A DNA stretch of 64,000 nucleotides from Streptomyces mirabilis (GCF_018310535.1 NZ_CP074102.1:2542001-2606000), one strand, 5' to 3'. Shown: positions 14,935 through 23,208, counted from the first letter of the stretch. Notes: generated by a model not told the origin, from the letters alone. Numbers and translations are program-made.

Positions 14935-17900
14935 ATGGGGAACCGGGAGAGCTCGAACAATCAGTCGGATGTACCAAGCCCCCTTAGAGGCATCCCAAAA
15001 GATCGAAAAAACACCGCCCCCGGAACACGGGCGCGCTTCGAATATCAAGACGAATGCGTTGCTCTATTCATTCTAGATCACCTCTCAGACGATCTAGAGG
15101 GAGTACTAATTGAGCACTCTACAGATGTAATCACCCTTCCCACATCCGGACTTCCCGAACTCGTCTCCATTAAGCATCGAGAAGCGAATCGATCAGGAGA
15201 TTCCTCATGGAGCTGGTCGGCACTCAGAAAAGACAGCGTCCTTAAGGATCTCTACGATGCCTGGTGCGCGGCAGGACGGACCTGCACGGTCGCATTCTGG
15301 AGTAATGCCGGATTCTCCGGAACTGGACATGAAATTTGGCGCGTCTGCACGGGAGAAGCCAGCCCGGACGGCACCCTAATCGCCAAGCTAGCAAGCGCCC
15401 TTGGGGCAATTGCTTCCGACAGCGAGGAATTCCTTCGGCATCTAAATTTGCCAGCCACACCACTTCCCCGCCGCAATGAGATCAGCGATGTTGGGATCCG
15501 GAGAACCGCAAGTTACCTGGAAACGAACGGCCGTAACACCAAGTTCGCCGAGAATAGCTATAAGGCTCTGGTTAGAGCGATTGGCGAGACAGGTACTGAA
15601 CTACCGCAATCGCGAAGCGGTACTTTCAGATCCATGAGCCCGACGATTCGGGATGACATAATAAACCGACCCGACGTCGAAGGATACTTGTCCGCAGATA
15701 CACTACGAAACATTATTCTGTTCGAAGCCGACAGGCAGGCAGCATACGAATTAAATAGGACCCCTGTTCGCTCCATTCATGAGGACTCCCTATTCACCGG
15801 AAGGTCCCATGAGATGGCACAAATTCGCGACCTCTTGCGCCCTGGCGATGCCGAATATGTCGCGCCTGTCGTAATTCATGGACTCGCAGGAATCGGCAAA
15901 AGTTCGCTCGCATCTCATTTTGCAATATCCGAGCAGGACACTCTACGTCCGATCTTCGTGGACGGCAGCACTAAAGCAGGACTGCTTGAGTCTCTTGCCG
16001 TGGTATCTGGAGTTCCCGCGAGTACCTCCATGAGTGGCGATTTTGGCGTCTCCAGTACAGAAATTCCTCCGCTAATCGAGTCATCGGCCACTCTTCTAAT
16101 TATCGACGGAGTGACGGACCCAAGCGTAGTTCGAGGTGTTATACCAAGAAAATCACTGACTCGAATAATCATCACTAGCACAGCGCATCATATCGACGAG
16201 GGCTTCCAATACGTTGCCCTAGGGGCGTGGACGGAAGAGGAATCGAAGTCCTTCGTCGCGAAGTCACTGCCGCCGGAACTCGCAGACAACGTCAGCGAAC
16301 TCTTAGAGCATCTTGCTGGCCATCCTTTGGCCCTCAGCCAAGCGGTCAATTATTGCAATAGTTCACGCATCTCACTCAGCGAATACATCATCCGGCTAGA
16401 GTCCCAATCAATAGAACTTCTGAGCCTAGGTGAAGCGAGCAGGCACCCCATCAGCGTAGCCAAGGCAATCCTCCTTGCTTTGGCAGCAGTTGACGAGGCA
16501 GGCGGTCAGGCAGGCAGCCTAATTCGCACCCTTTCATTCCTCAGCGCCGAACCGATCCCCGTATCATTCTTTGCCCAAGAACCCATCCGCCCATGGGTAA
16601 CAAACGGGCATCAAAAGTTGCGGATCAAAAGATTCCCATGGCAAAAAACCAAGCTTCCCGAATGGGGAGGGTGCGCAGATGACGAATCCGGCTGGAATTC
16701 CAGAATTGCCCTCTGGGATAATTTGCAACGGGATGAAGCGGTCACATCACTCTGTAAGTATGCGCTATGCAGGATCGATGACGGACACCTGGTAGTGCAC
16801 CCTCTGGTCCAGCTAATCATCAGAGCGGCCACAAAGGACAAAGTCCCCTGGATCGAATCCGCGATCGGTGTACTAACCGGGGCGCTAATGCCTGCGGAGG
16901 AGGAAACCAGGTCCGAGGACATTCCAATGTACCGCTACACAGGCCACACTAGGTCGGCGGTCCGATTCGCATTGATAGAGGATCTTACTGGCCCAGCAGT
17001 GATTTTCACAGCCGTCTCCGTTTGCGAGGAGCTACTCACCCTCGGAGATATCGACGGGGCAGTAAACCTAGCTACTGAAATTCATCAAGTAGGCAGAAGG
17101 CTCATACCTCAAGGGTTCGTTACTACGACCACCTTCTTCAGGATATCGCAGACGCTGGGTAGCGCACTCGCATACCAGGGCGCCCGTGAAGAAGCAATCG
17201 ACGTCGCGATGGAAAACATCTCCATTGTGTTGCACCACTATCCGGACGACCTTACGTCCAAGATGTACGCGTACACGGACCTAGGACGAATAGCCTGCCG
17301 CCTGCACGATAGCGGCCTTGCAGAGATGGCGCTCAAAAGGATCCCGGATCCAACTTCAGAGGAGGATCCGCAGATCGCAGAGGTCCAAATATGGACCCGC
17401 CTAATGACGGCTCACATCAAATTTAGAATTCTTCTCCTTCTAAACAGAGACGAAGAGGCGTCGCAGGTCAACCTGTGGTGCCTACGGAAGATCACCGAGA
17501 GGCAACTCAGTGAGGATCGAAATTCGATCTCAGCCGCTATATACGGTGACGCTGCCGCCCTTGCGCTCCATCGCAACAATACGGGAGATCGTCTTCAACA
17601 CCAGAAGGCAGTTGTGGAGCAACTGGCAAATAGCGTTACCCGCAGCGTGGTCTACATGGAGAACGTACTCGAACTGGCCGACTCGTACCTAGACGAAGCG
17701 AACGTCGCGGAGGCAACCCCTCTCCTTGAAGAAGTGGAGCGTTTCCTCGCTACAATACCTAGCGGAAGCGATCTACTGAATTCAAAATACCTCTCCTGCC
17801 GTGGACGGATACTACTTCTTTCGTGTCAGCCTGGCGACAAATCGTTGTATCGAGCGAGGCAAGATATGATGCAAGCCATCGAGATAATGGACAGGATTCC

Positions 17901-18126
17901 TAACGCCGCGCCGCTACCGGCGACTCTCTTGCATTTGGCTCGGACGCATTCCCTAATGGGAGATGAACAACAGGCTCTCGAAATTGCAAACAGGGCACTC
18001 CAGATAGACCTCGATCGGTATGGCCCTGACCATAGCGAGACTCGGATGGACGAACAGATTATTTCCGTCCTTCCCCTCGAAGCTATGGTGGCACGAAGGT
18101 TCATGCGCATGAACCGGAGACCTTAG
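14935..18126 (+). CDS. STAND-family NTPase with N-terminal nuclease-like (DUF4297/Cap4-type) domain and C-terminal TPR-like repeats
   Basis: 1063 residues in three parts. Residues 28-140 start GTRARFEYQDECVALFIL and continue with GVLIEHSTDVITL and LVSIKHRE. This resembles the DUF4297/Cap4 restriction-like nuclease pattern E...D...xxK (E60, D64, K80), but the usual Gln/Glu two residues before the lysine is S78. Residues 300-560 are an NB-ARC-like ATPase with P-loop HGLAGIGKSS (G316-S323), Walker B LLIIDG (D391) and a GxP motif LAGHPLALSQA near 462. Residues 690-1045 are helical TPR-like repeats, ending HSLMGDEQQALEIANRALQI. No signal peptide or membrane span is seen. Codon use is visibly AT-richer than its neighbours, so it was acquired separately. 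The plan (effector, ATPase switch, repeat sensor) is that of Avs-like antiphage proteins: inference. The start is ATG 14935, with no strong SD. It stands alone next to attR, the usual cargo place. Confidence 0.88.
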   Translation: MGNRESSNNQSDVPSPLRGIPKDRKNTAPGTRARFEYQDECVALFILDHLSDDLEGVLIEHSTDVITLPTSGLPELVSIKHREANRSGDSSWSWSALRKDSVLKDLYDAWCAAGRTCTVAFWSNAGFSGTGHEIWRVCTGEASPDGTLIAKLASALGAIASDSEEFLRHLNLPATPLPRRNEISDVGIRRTASYLETNGRNTKFAENSYKALVRAIGETGTELPQSRSGTFRSMSPTIRDDIINRPDVEGYLSADTLRNIILFEADRQAAYELNRTPVRSIHEDSLFTGRSHEMAQIRDLLRPGDAEYVAPVVIHGLAGIGKSSLASHFAISEQDTLRPIFVDGSTKAGLLESLAVVSGVPASTSMSGDFGVSSTEIPPLIESSATLLIIDGVTDPSVVRGVIPRKSLTRIIITSTAHHIDEGFQYVALGAWTEEESKSFVAKSLPPELADNVSELLEHLAGHPLALSQAVNYCNSSRISLSEYIIRLESQSIELLSLGEASRHPISVAKAILLALAAVDEAGGQAGSLIRTLSFLSAEPIPVSFFAQEPIRPWVTNGHQKLRIKRFPWQKTKLPEWGGCADDESGWNSRIALWDNLQRDEAVTSLCKYALCRIDDGHLVVHPLVQLIIRAATKDKVPWIESAIGVLTGALMPAEEETRSEDIPMYRYTGHTRSAVRFALIEDLTGPAVIFTAVSVCEELLTLGDIDGAVNLATEIHQVGRRLIPQGFVTTTTFFRISQTLGSALAYQGAREEAIDVAMENISIVLHHYPDDLTSKMYAYTDLGRIACRLHDSGLAEMALKRIPDPTSEEDPQIAEVQIWTRLMTAHIKFRILLLLNRDEEASQVNLWCLRKITERQLSEDRNSISAAIYGDAAALALHRNNTGDRLQHQKAVVEQLANSVTRSVVYMENVLELADSYLDEANVAEATPLLEEVERFLATIPSGSDLLNSKYLSCRGRILLLSCQPGDKSLYRARQDMMQAIEIMDRIPNAAPLPATLLHLARTHSLMGDEQQALEIANRALQIDLDRYGPDHSETRMDEQIISVLPLEAMVARRFMRMNRRP

Positions 18127-18286
18127 CCTCAAAGGGGCCCGTCGTGTGATCCGCATGGGGCGATCTTTGGCCAGGACGCCCAGAATCCAGCCGGCCTCCG
18201 ACTCCGTGGACCATCCGTGGACAGGTTGCCTGTGTCAGGGCGGTTACACATCGCCTGACCAGGAGAAACGCAGCCATCTGAAAGGC

Positions 18287-18329
18287 CCTCCGGAGCCGTG
18301 TGCGCAGGTTCGAATCCTGCCGGGGGCAC
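18287..18329. other. Integration site core copy 2 (attR of the AICE)
   Basis: 43 bp identical to 4039-4081. It is only the 3' half of the tRNA (no acceptor 5' strand or D arm), so it is not a tRNA gene. It marks the right end of the 14-kb element and the left end of a second, smaller segment. Confidence 0.92.
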
Positions 18330-18383
18330 TCGCCACACAGCCAGCTTGAATCAAGCGCTGAGCTGGGCGGATGCCTAGATGCG

Positions 18384-18416
18384 AGAGCGGGAGTCAGTCT
18401 CACTGACTCCCGCTCT
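18384..18416. terminator. Perfect hairpin 3' of att copy 2
   Basis: AGAGCGGGAGTCAGT (18384-18398) and ACTGACTCCCGCTCT (18402-18416) with a 3-nt loop, followed by TTTCTC. The flanking sequence is similar to that around 23379-23411, indicating a duplicated element end. Confidence 0.75.
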
Positions 18417-19033
18417 TTCTCGTTCTCTCTCACTGTTCGCGCACCATCTGCGATACACGCGACACACCAGGTGTGGACGCCATGCGGCCGCAGAAGGATG
18501 CGGCCACGCCCAAGCCGAAGAGTTTCACTGACGCAGATACCTAGGCCTGGAGACTTGTTCAGTGGCCAGGATGGTGCCGCTGGCACTCAGGGGCTGGCGT
18601 CCGCCGTGGTGATGGCGGTATCGCTATATGCCTCCGGGAGTGGTATGCGAGTTGGTGGGCGATTTATTTTCACCTGAACCTATTGGGCTTCGGCATTCCA
18701 ACCGTCCTGGCCGCTGGAGTCCGTATTCCTTGCCCTACACTTCGACGGTTGCCGCGAACTGCCGCACTCGATAAAGTGCGGCAACTCCAGTGATCATCAC
18801 CAGAGGGGAACCAGGACGGGCTAACCTCCAGTGGGGACGGTGTTGCGAAGAGTGGCGGAAAACCACCGTCCGCGCATCAGGGCCGACGCGGTAAGCCTGA
18901 TCATGCTCCGATGAAACCGGCGCTGTTGATACGTGAAGGCATGGCGAACACTAATCGCGCAGCATTCTTCAAGAGGAAAGCCCGACATGGCTCCGGCGAG
19001 GCCTTTCGCCCTTAGCAAAAATTAGGAGAACAC

Positions 19034-19489
19034 GTGAAAAGTCGATCAAAGTTCATGACTGTCGTAGCGGCCGCCGCCGCCGCATGGGCGGTCGCAGTTT
19101 CTCCCGCATCTGCGGCAAGTGCCGAAACCGATGTCACCGAATCCAGCACCGGTGGTACCGCTCTCACATTCAGTGCATGCCGAGTATCGTCGTACGGGCA
19201 GGGCTGCTTCGCCCCAAATGGGGACTGGTTCTCAGTGGAGGATGGCAAGGCAGACGGTCACTCTGCTGTCGTGTACTGGGAGCTGTACAAAAAAGACTCT
19301 GCCGGTAATTTCACCGTCCTAACTCGGTGGGGCACCATCTGGAACACCAGGGGCAATGGCACCATCGGCTACCAGAACAAGACGTTCCCTGATGGTCTTA
19401 AGGTCAAGTTTCAACTGTGTGTCGGAGAGTACGCGGACCTCGCGGTGGATGCCAACACCTGCACTAGCATGGTGACCACAGCGAGCTAA
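19034..19489 (+). CDS. Small secreted protein with four cysteines
   Basis: 151 residues with a clear Sec signal peptide (MKSRSKFMTVVAAAAAAWAVAVSPASA, cleavage about residue 27-30). The mature part is beta-rich with four cysteines (FSACRVSS, GQGCFAPN, KFQLCVGEY, NTCTSM), allowing two disulfides. Tryptophan/tyrosine patches (HSAVVYWELYKKDS, TRWGTIWNTRG) suggest a compact beta sandwich, similar to small Streptomyces exported proteins of unknown role. GTG 19034 follows AGGAG. It has its own terminator at 19498-19533. It lies between two att cores, so it is mobile cargo. Confidence 0.8.
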   Translation: MKSRSKFMTVVAAAAAAWAVAVSPASAASAETDVTESSTGGTALTFSACRVSSYGQGCFAPNGDWFSVEDGKADGHSAVVYWELYKKDSAGNFTVLTRWGTIWNTRGNGTIGYQNKTFPDGLKVKFQLCVGEYADLAVDANTCTSMVTTAS

Positions 19490-19497
19490 AGGTTTCG

Positions 19498-19533
19498 GTG
19501 GGTGCTTCCCCGCCTCATCGGGGAAGCACCCAC
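19498..19533. terminator. Hairpin between secreted protein gene and transposase remnant
   Basis: GTGGGTGCTTCCCCG (19498-19512) and CGGGGAAGCACCCAC (19519-19533) form a perfect 15-bp stem with a 6-nt loop, 8 bp after the stop codon. It can serve the convergent transposase fragment as well. Confidence 0.8.
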
Positions 19534-19545
19534 TTTGACGTCATT

Positions 19546-19899
19546 TCATTTGGCGATGCGGGCGATGCGGCGGTGGCATATGAGGGTCGCGGCGATGGCG
19601 GTAAGGGCGAGGAAGTGTTCGGACTTGCGCTCGTAGCGGCCGTGAAGGCGTCGACAGCCGGACAGCCAGGACCCGGTCCGTTCCACGACGCAGCGGCGCC
19701 GGCCCGCACGTCGGGATGACTCGATGCCTTTGCAGGCGAGGCGACGTCTGATCCCGCGAGCGGCGAGCCATCGTCGCAGGTGCCTGGAGCCGTAACCCTT
19801 GTCTCCGTGCAGTTTGCCGGGCCTGCGAAGACCGCCCGGCCCGGCCGGACGATGGGAGCGGATCCGCTGGCCCCCTCCGGCATCGCCGGGGCCAGCGAC
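19546..19899 (-). pseudogene. IS5-family transposase, C-terminal fragment
   Basis: Reading the minus strand gives RPGKLHGDKGYGSRHLRRWL, then RRLACKGIESSRRAGRRR and VVERTGSWLSGCRRLHGRYE, ending HRRIARIAK. This is the C-terminal half of an IS5-type DDE transposase, including the last catalytic glutamate in VVERT. The N-terminal half is missing: at about 19899 the sequence switches to another transposase piece. The frame is otherwise open to the stop at 19546. Confidence 0.8.
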
Positions 19900-20014
19900 C
19901 TAGTGATCTGGTCCGGAGATCCTGTCGCAGTAGCGGCAGATCCGGTCGATGATCTGGTCGGCTGTCTTGGTCCAGCGGAACGGGCGGGCCTGTTCGTTCC
20001 AGACCTCGATCCCC
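19900..20014 (-). pseudogene. IS630-type transposase, extreme C-terminus
   Basis: The minus strand encodes PGIEVWNEQARPFRWTKTAD, then QIIDRICRYCDRISGPDH and a stop at 19900. WNEx(4)PFxWxKTADxI near the C-terminus is typical of IS630/Tc1-like transposases. Only about 38 residues remain. It directly abuts the IS5 fragment, giving a nested or deleted insertion scar. Confidence 0.72.
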
Positions 20015-20227
20015 GGAGACCCGGACCGAGCCATCCCCCTACTGGAGGCCACCGTCACCCAGTACGAGCAGACGCTGGGCGACACCCACCCCGACACCCT
20101 GCAAAGCCGCCACAGCCTCGTCGACGCCCGAGAAGAAGCCGAGACCGCACGAGAATCAGGCACAGGAACCGTGCCAGCCGACCGTAACCACGAGCACCCC
20201 TTACACCTGCCCGAGCAACCAGAGTGA
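20015..20227 (+). pseudogene. Fragment of a TPR-repeat protein (C-terminus)
   Basis: The plus strand reads GDPDRAIPLLEATVTQYEQT then LGDTHPDTLQSRHSLVDARE and a polar tail to TGA 20225-20227. This is the canonical tetratricopeptide unit of Streptomyces NB-ARC/TPR proteins. The beginning is cut by the transposase remnant. It shows that a second TPR-containing gene, of the same broad type as the 14935 STAND gene, once lay beside att copy 3. Confidence 0.72.
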
Positions 20228-20568
20228 CCGTCAGCAACCGGTCTAGCACGGTTCACAGAAGCAGCCGCCGTCGGATCGGAGAGTGACCAACGGGCCATCC
20301 GGCGGTTCGGGTCTGACTCCAGCGTGTGTTGCAGGACGCGAGTCCCCAAAAAATGTTGGAGCGCGTCGGCGAAGCTGACCTCTCAATCTCCGCAGGAGCC
20401 GAAGGCGACTCCAGATCTACTGTGACTCACTCGAACGTGCCCTCGCCCCACTACGGACCCGCTCCCTAACCGATACGCACTATCTGCGATACACGAGGGC
20501 ATCGCACGCCTTCAACGATCAAGGAACTCGCTGCTCAGGGAGCGTTCGCAAGTCGAACTCTGATTGTG

Positions 20569-20610
20569 CTCCGGAGCCGTGTGCGCAGGTTCGAATCCTG
20601 CCGGGGGCAC
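20569..20610. other. Integration site core copy 3
   Basis: 42 bp identical to the tRNA-Arg 3' half (4040-4081). Like copy 2 it lacks the rest of the tRNA. It could be the attR of the 18.3-20.6 kb segment, the attL of a further decayed element to the right, or both. Confidence 0.92.
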
Positions 20611-20662
20611 AGAAGCCGGACCAGCGCGATCAACCCGCTGACCAGCCAAAGTGCCAGACGAT

Positions 20663-20697
20663 AAGAGCCGGACCCAGTCCTACTGGGTCCGGCTCTT
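20663..20697. terminator. Perfect hairpin 3' of att copy 3
   Basis: AAGAGCCGGACCCAGT (20663-20678) and ACTGGGTCCGGCTCTT (20682-20697) form a 16-bp stem with a 3-nt loop, followed by TGTCATTGTT. It sits at the same distance from the att core as the hairpin after copy 2 but has different arms. Confidence 0.75.
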
Positions 20698-20983
20698 TGT
20701 CATTGTTACGCACTGATCGCGAGTGAGCAGCGAGTGGGTTTCAGGAACCTGAAGGCCAGTAGCGGACGGCGGGTCACGGGCGTGCTGTGGGTGTCCGAGC
20801 TCAGGGCAGTGGAGTGGTCGAGAACATCAGGCATCTTTGGCTCAGCACTGGCACTCGCTGTCGTCCCGATAGCCGATCTCGGAAGCGTCGGCTTGGCGGC
20901 TCTTGCTTCGGCAGGCCCTGCACGTGCCCGGAACTGTGGCTTCCATCATGGCGAATGTGATCTTGTCCTGGTGAGATCGCCGG

Positions 20984-21994
20984 ATGCTCGGTTTCCTCCT
21001 CCGTCTCCTGCCGTTTTGGGTCCGCGAGCCCCTGCTCATCGCGGTCGGGTCTGTTCTCGGCGTACGCATCATGTATCTCGCCGTCCGCGATCACGATCGG
21101 GTCGCGGCCGGTCTCGGCGTGGTGTTCCTCGTGTTCACCGCAATACGTGTCTACGCGGTGATCCGGGCCCTGCGCGCACGCCGGAACCCGAGTCCGACAG
21201 CCTCCGCAGACCGGGCGGCAGTTGATGCTGCCGCCCAGCCCCAGCCTCAGGCCCAGGCCGGAACCGGGCCGCGTCCCAGCCCGGGCACTCCGGAGAAGGA
21301 GCACAACGCATGGAGCCAGGCCGTCGCGGCCGTGGCCGTGTTCGGGGCACTCGCGGCCGCGCTGTGGGTGGCCCCACGCTTCATGCCGTCCGGCGACAAC
21401 GCCCCGCAGCTCGCCTCGTGTTCGGGCGGGGCACACGAGGAGCTTCCGAAGGCCTACAAGGACACGCCCCAGCCTGTGACCGGTGAAGAGCTGTGCAAGG
21501 CGCTCAACCGGCCAGACCTGGCCAAGCTCCTTGGAACGCCTGGAGAGACCGCGACCACTGTTTCCAGCACCAACAACACCGCTCCTCTGACTGATGGAAA
21601 GGTCGCCCAACCGGAGGCCGAGGTCACGTTCGACACGTACACCGTGAATGTCTCGGCCACTTACAACGAGCTGTCGACCGCCCAGTACGTGAAGCTGATG
21701 AAGTTCGGGGATGAGAAGGACATCAAGACGCTCACGGTTCTCGGTCGGCCCGCGGTCCTCTCCTCGGATCACACCATGAAGCTCGAGATCAATCTCGGGA
21801 GTGGCGGATCCGGCGGACCCGTCGAACAAGGCCCCCTGGCCAGGACGCTGTCCGTGGCCCTGGACCGTAATGACCGAGGCGGCTACTGCGACATCACCGT
21901 GTGGAGCACGTCCGGAGCCCTCCCGAACGACAGCGTTCTCCTCAACATCGCCGAGAAGGTTCTTCCGAGGATCCCCGAACGACCTGTCCGATGA
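20984..21994 (+). CDS. Membrane-anchored protein of unknown function (DUF6215-like)
   Basis: 336 residues. Two hydrophobic segments near the N-terminus (LLRLLPFWVREPLLIAVGSV; GLGVVFLVFTAIRVYAVI) and a third near residue 110-125 (QAVAAVAVFGALAAALWVAP) flank a proline/glutamine-rich linker. The large extracytoplasmic C-terminal region (about 130-336) contains GEELCKALNRPDLAKLLGTP and a beta-rich end with GGYCDITVWSTS, giving a possible disulfide with the CSGG cysteine. The family resemblance to DUF6215 proteins is from memory. Its ATG at 20984 has weak SD. Its stop overlaps the next start (ATGA). Confidence 0.75.
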   Translation: MLGFLLRLLPFWVREPLLIAVGSVLGVRIMYLAVRDHDRVAAGLGVVFLVFTAIRVYAVIRALRARRNPSPTASADRAAVDAAAQPQPQAQAGTGPRPSPGTPEKEHNAWSQAVAAVAVFGALAAALWVAPRFMPSGDNAPQLASCSGGAHEELPKAYKDTPQPVTGEELCKALNRPDLAKLLGTPGETATTVSSTNNTAPLTDGKVAQPEAEVTFDTYTVNVSATYNELSTAQYVKLMKFGDEKDIKTLTVLGRPAVLSSDHTMKLEINLGSGGSGGPVEQGPLARTLSVALDRNDRGGYCDITVWSTSGALPNDSVLLNIAEKVLPRIPERPVR

Positions 21995-22362
21995 GACGCC
22001 GAAAAGCGATGGATGGCCTCGGGAGAGTTGCCCGCACGGCGGGCGACCTCCGCTACCGGAACCCGCTGGAGACCCCTCGCGAGACCGCGCTGGAACTGGC
22101 CACCGAGGACGGCGCCCCACCGCCCGAGCCGCTGCCGCACAGCTACCGCGAGATCCTCGCCCTCTTCGAGCAGAACGGGGACGGGCCGCGCGCCAGGGAT
22201 GTCTGCCGCACCCTCGGCCTCGGCACCGAGCCGCGGCACACCGAAGGCATGCGCGCCAAGCTGAAAAGCCCGGTCAACCGCGACATCCCCGCCGAACCCG
22301 AACCCAGCCTGTTCACCCTTACCCAGCCGACACCGGACACCCCGGAGACCGACTCAAGCTGA
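21991..22362 (+). CDS. Small protein with winged-helix-like segment, possibly a remnant
   Basis: About 123 residues from ATG 21991. The centre reads LPHSYREILALFEQNGDGPR then ARDVCRTLGL and EGMRAKLKSPVNRDI, which resembles a widespread Streptomyces HTH segment (RARDVC...GxRxKLKRLVxRGIL) found near transposase genes. The start overlaps the preceding stop, but this may be fortuitous because the N-terminal 40 residues look unstructured. It could be the C-terminal remnant of a larger protein. Function unknown. Confidence 0.45.
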   Translation: MRRRKAMDGLGRVARTAGDLRYRNPLETPRETALELATEDGAPPPEPLPHSYREILALFEQNGDGPRARDVCRTLGLGTEPRHTEGMRAKLKSPVNRDIPAEPEPSLFTLTQPTPDTPETDSS

Positions 22363-22391
22363 CGGCAGACGAAGACCCACAGAACACCCAC

Positions 22392-22622
22392 TCAGTGATC
22401 GAGCCAGGCTGCGTCACCGTCCTCATCAAGTGCCTTTGCGATCTTCGCGTTGGCTGCTTCCTCGTGACCATCGACGTAAGTGGTATCGACGACGGATCAC
22501 TTCCGGCGAGTTACCCACCCGGCGGCGACCTCAGCGATCGGAACCCCGGCGTTCAGCCACGCGTAGTACACGCGTGCCGCAGGTCGCAGGGGCGCCCAGC
22601 CAACGGCTTCACGTCGAGGGAC
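22392..22622 (-). pseudogene. Decayed tyrosine integrase, C-terminal remnant
   Basis: On the minus strand one frame gives SLDVKPLAGRPCDLRHACTT, matching PLASRPYDLRHSALST of the intact integrase. After a frameshift a second frame gives YAWLNAGVPIAEVAAGW, then a TGA (22497-22499). The same frame continues after it with TTYVDGHEEAANAKIAKALD to a stop at 22392. The catalytic Arg-His and the Tyr (TTYVDG) are still recognisable. It is therefore an inactivated integrase, in the same orientation relative to att copy 3 as the active integrase has to copy 1. Confidence 0.78.
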
Positions 22623-22935
22623 CAAGGCGAGACGCGGTACTGGTCGTGGTCGTACCGCGGTCGCCGGGCACAGCGTCGGGGCGGCGCCTGGGCCGGCACG
22701 TTTGCCCCGCACCGGTGGGACCGCCCGGACGAGCGGAATGAGCCGGTTAGGAGTGTCCCGCCGTCGGGCCGCAGTGCGCGCGGCGGCGGGTTGTTCTAGC
22801 GTCGAACAGAGGAGGGGCAGTCCTGCCGAGCCGCCGGGTGGGGGCCCGAGGCCACGGTCGTACGCCGGGCGCGTCCGCTGCTCGGCGCCTTGAATCCGCG
22901 AATCCCCGACCAGCCCCGGAGAGCAGGTGCCTGCC

Positions 22936-23208
22936 ATGCACACGGCGGCCCGTATCACCGGTGTCCTCACCGGTTTGACCCTCACACTCGGCGGCGTGGC
23001 CTTCGCCGCCCCCGCCGCCCACGCGGACATCCCGGCCTGCACGAACATGGTCAAACAAACAGGCGTCGAAGTCTCGGACGCCGTCAGAATCGCGTGCACC
23101 CAAGGTGTGCACGGTGACCTGCAGGGCTGTGCGAGCGCCCTGACCCAGGTCGGCACGCCGGGCGGCGCCGCGAGCGGTGCCTGCCGACTGGCGGCCAACC
23201 CCCCGTGA
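22936..23208 (+). CDS. Small secreted protein with four cysteines
   Basis: 90 residues. The signal peptide is MHTAARITGVLTGLTLTLGG followed by VAFAAPAAHA, with cleavage about residue 30. The mature 60 residues hold four cysteines (IPACTNM, RIACTQG, LQGCASAL, SGACRLA) spaced for two disulfides and look helical (NMVKQTGVEVSDAVRIACTQ). The family is unknown to me. ATG 22936 follows GGAGAGCAGG; an in-frame GTG lies at 22927. No neighbour suggests a role. Confidence 0.68.
   Translation: MHTAARITGVLTGLTLTLGGVAFAAPAAHADIPACTNMVKQTGVEVSDAVRIACTQGVHGDLQGCASALTQVGTPGGAASGACRLAANPP

Larger units (their letters stand above)
4082..18329. mobile_element. Actinomycete integrative and conjugative element (AICE), pSAM2-like
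   Basis: About 14.2 kb bounded by identical 43-bp att cores. Going inward from attL it has int, xis, rep (rolling-circle HUH type), spd genes, an FtsK-like tra gene, a GntR repressor, a Nudix (Pif-like) gene, an ATP-binding protein, small unknown genes, and a large STAND gene as cargo next to attR. This content and order match the pSAM2 family, which excises, replicates by rolling circle and transfers double-stranded DNA between hyphae. All backbone functions appear present, so the element may be active. The one doubt is the unusual start codon of rep. The element is inserted in tRNA-Arg, whereas pSAM2 itself uses a tRNA-Pro. Confidence 0.93.
18330..20610. mobile_element. Degenerate element or accretion segment between att copies 2 and 3
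   Basis: 2.3 kb between the second and third att cores. It holds a small secreted protein gene, two truncated transposase pieces and a TPR-gene remnant, but no integrase, rep or tra. It looks like the right-hand remains of an earlier insertion into the same tRNA-Arg whose left part was lost, or a satellite that could be moved by the AICE integrase. 18417-19033 and 20228-20568 have no credible genes. Confidence 0.7.

Noticed and set aside
14935..18126. STAND gene as a SARP/AfsR-type transcriptional regulator
   Set aside because: It has NB-ARC and TPR parts in common with AfsR-like proteins, but the N-terminus is not a winged-helix/BTAD domain; it resembles a nuclease fold instead.
18287..18329. 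Second tRNA-Arg gene
   Set aside because: Only the 3' half of the tRNA is present; no 5' acceptor strand or D arm. It is an att core. The same holds for 20569-20610.
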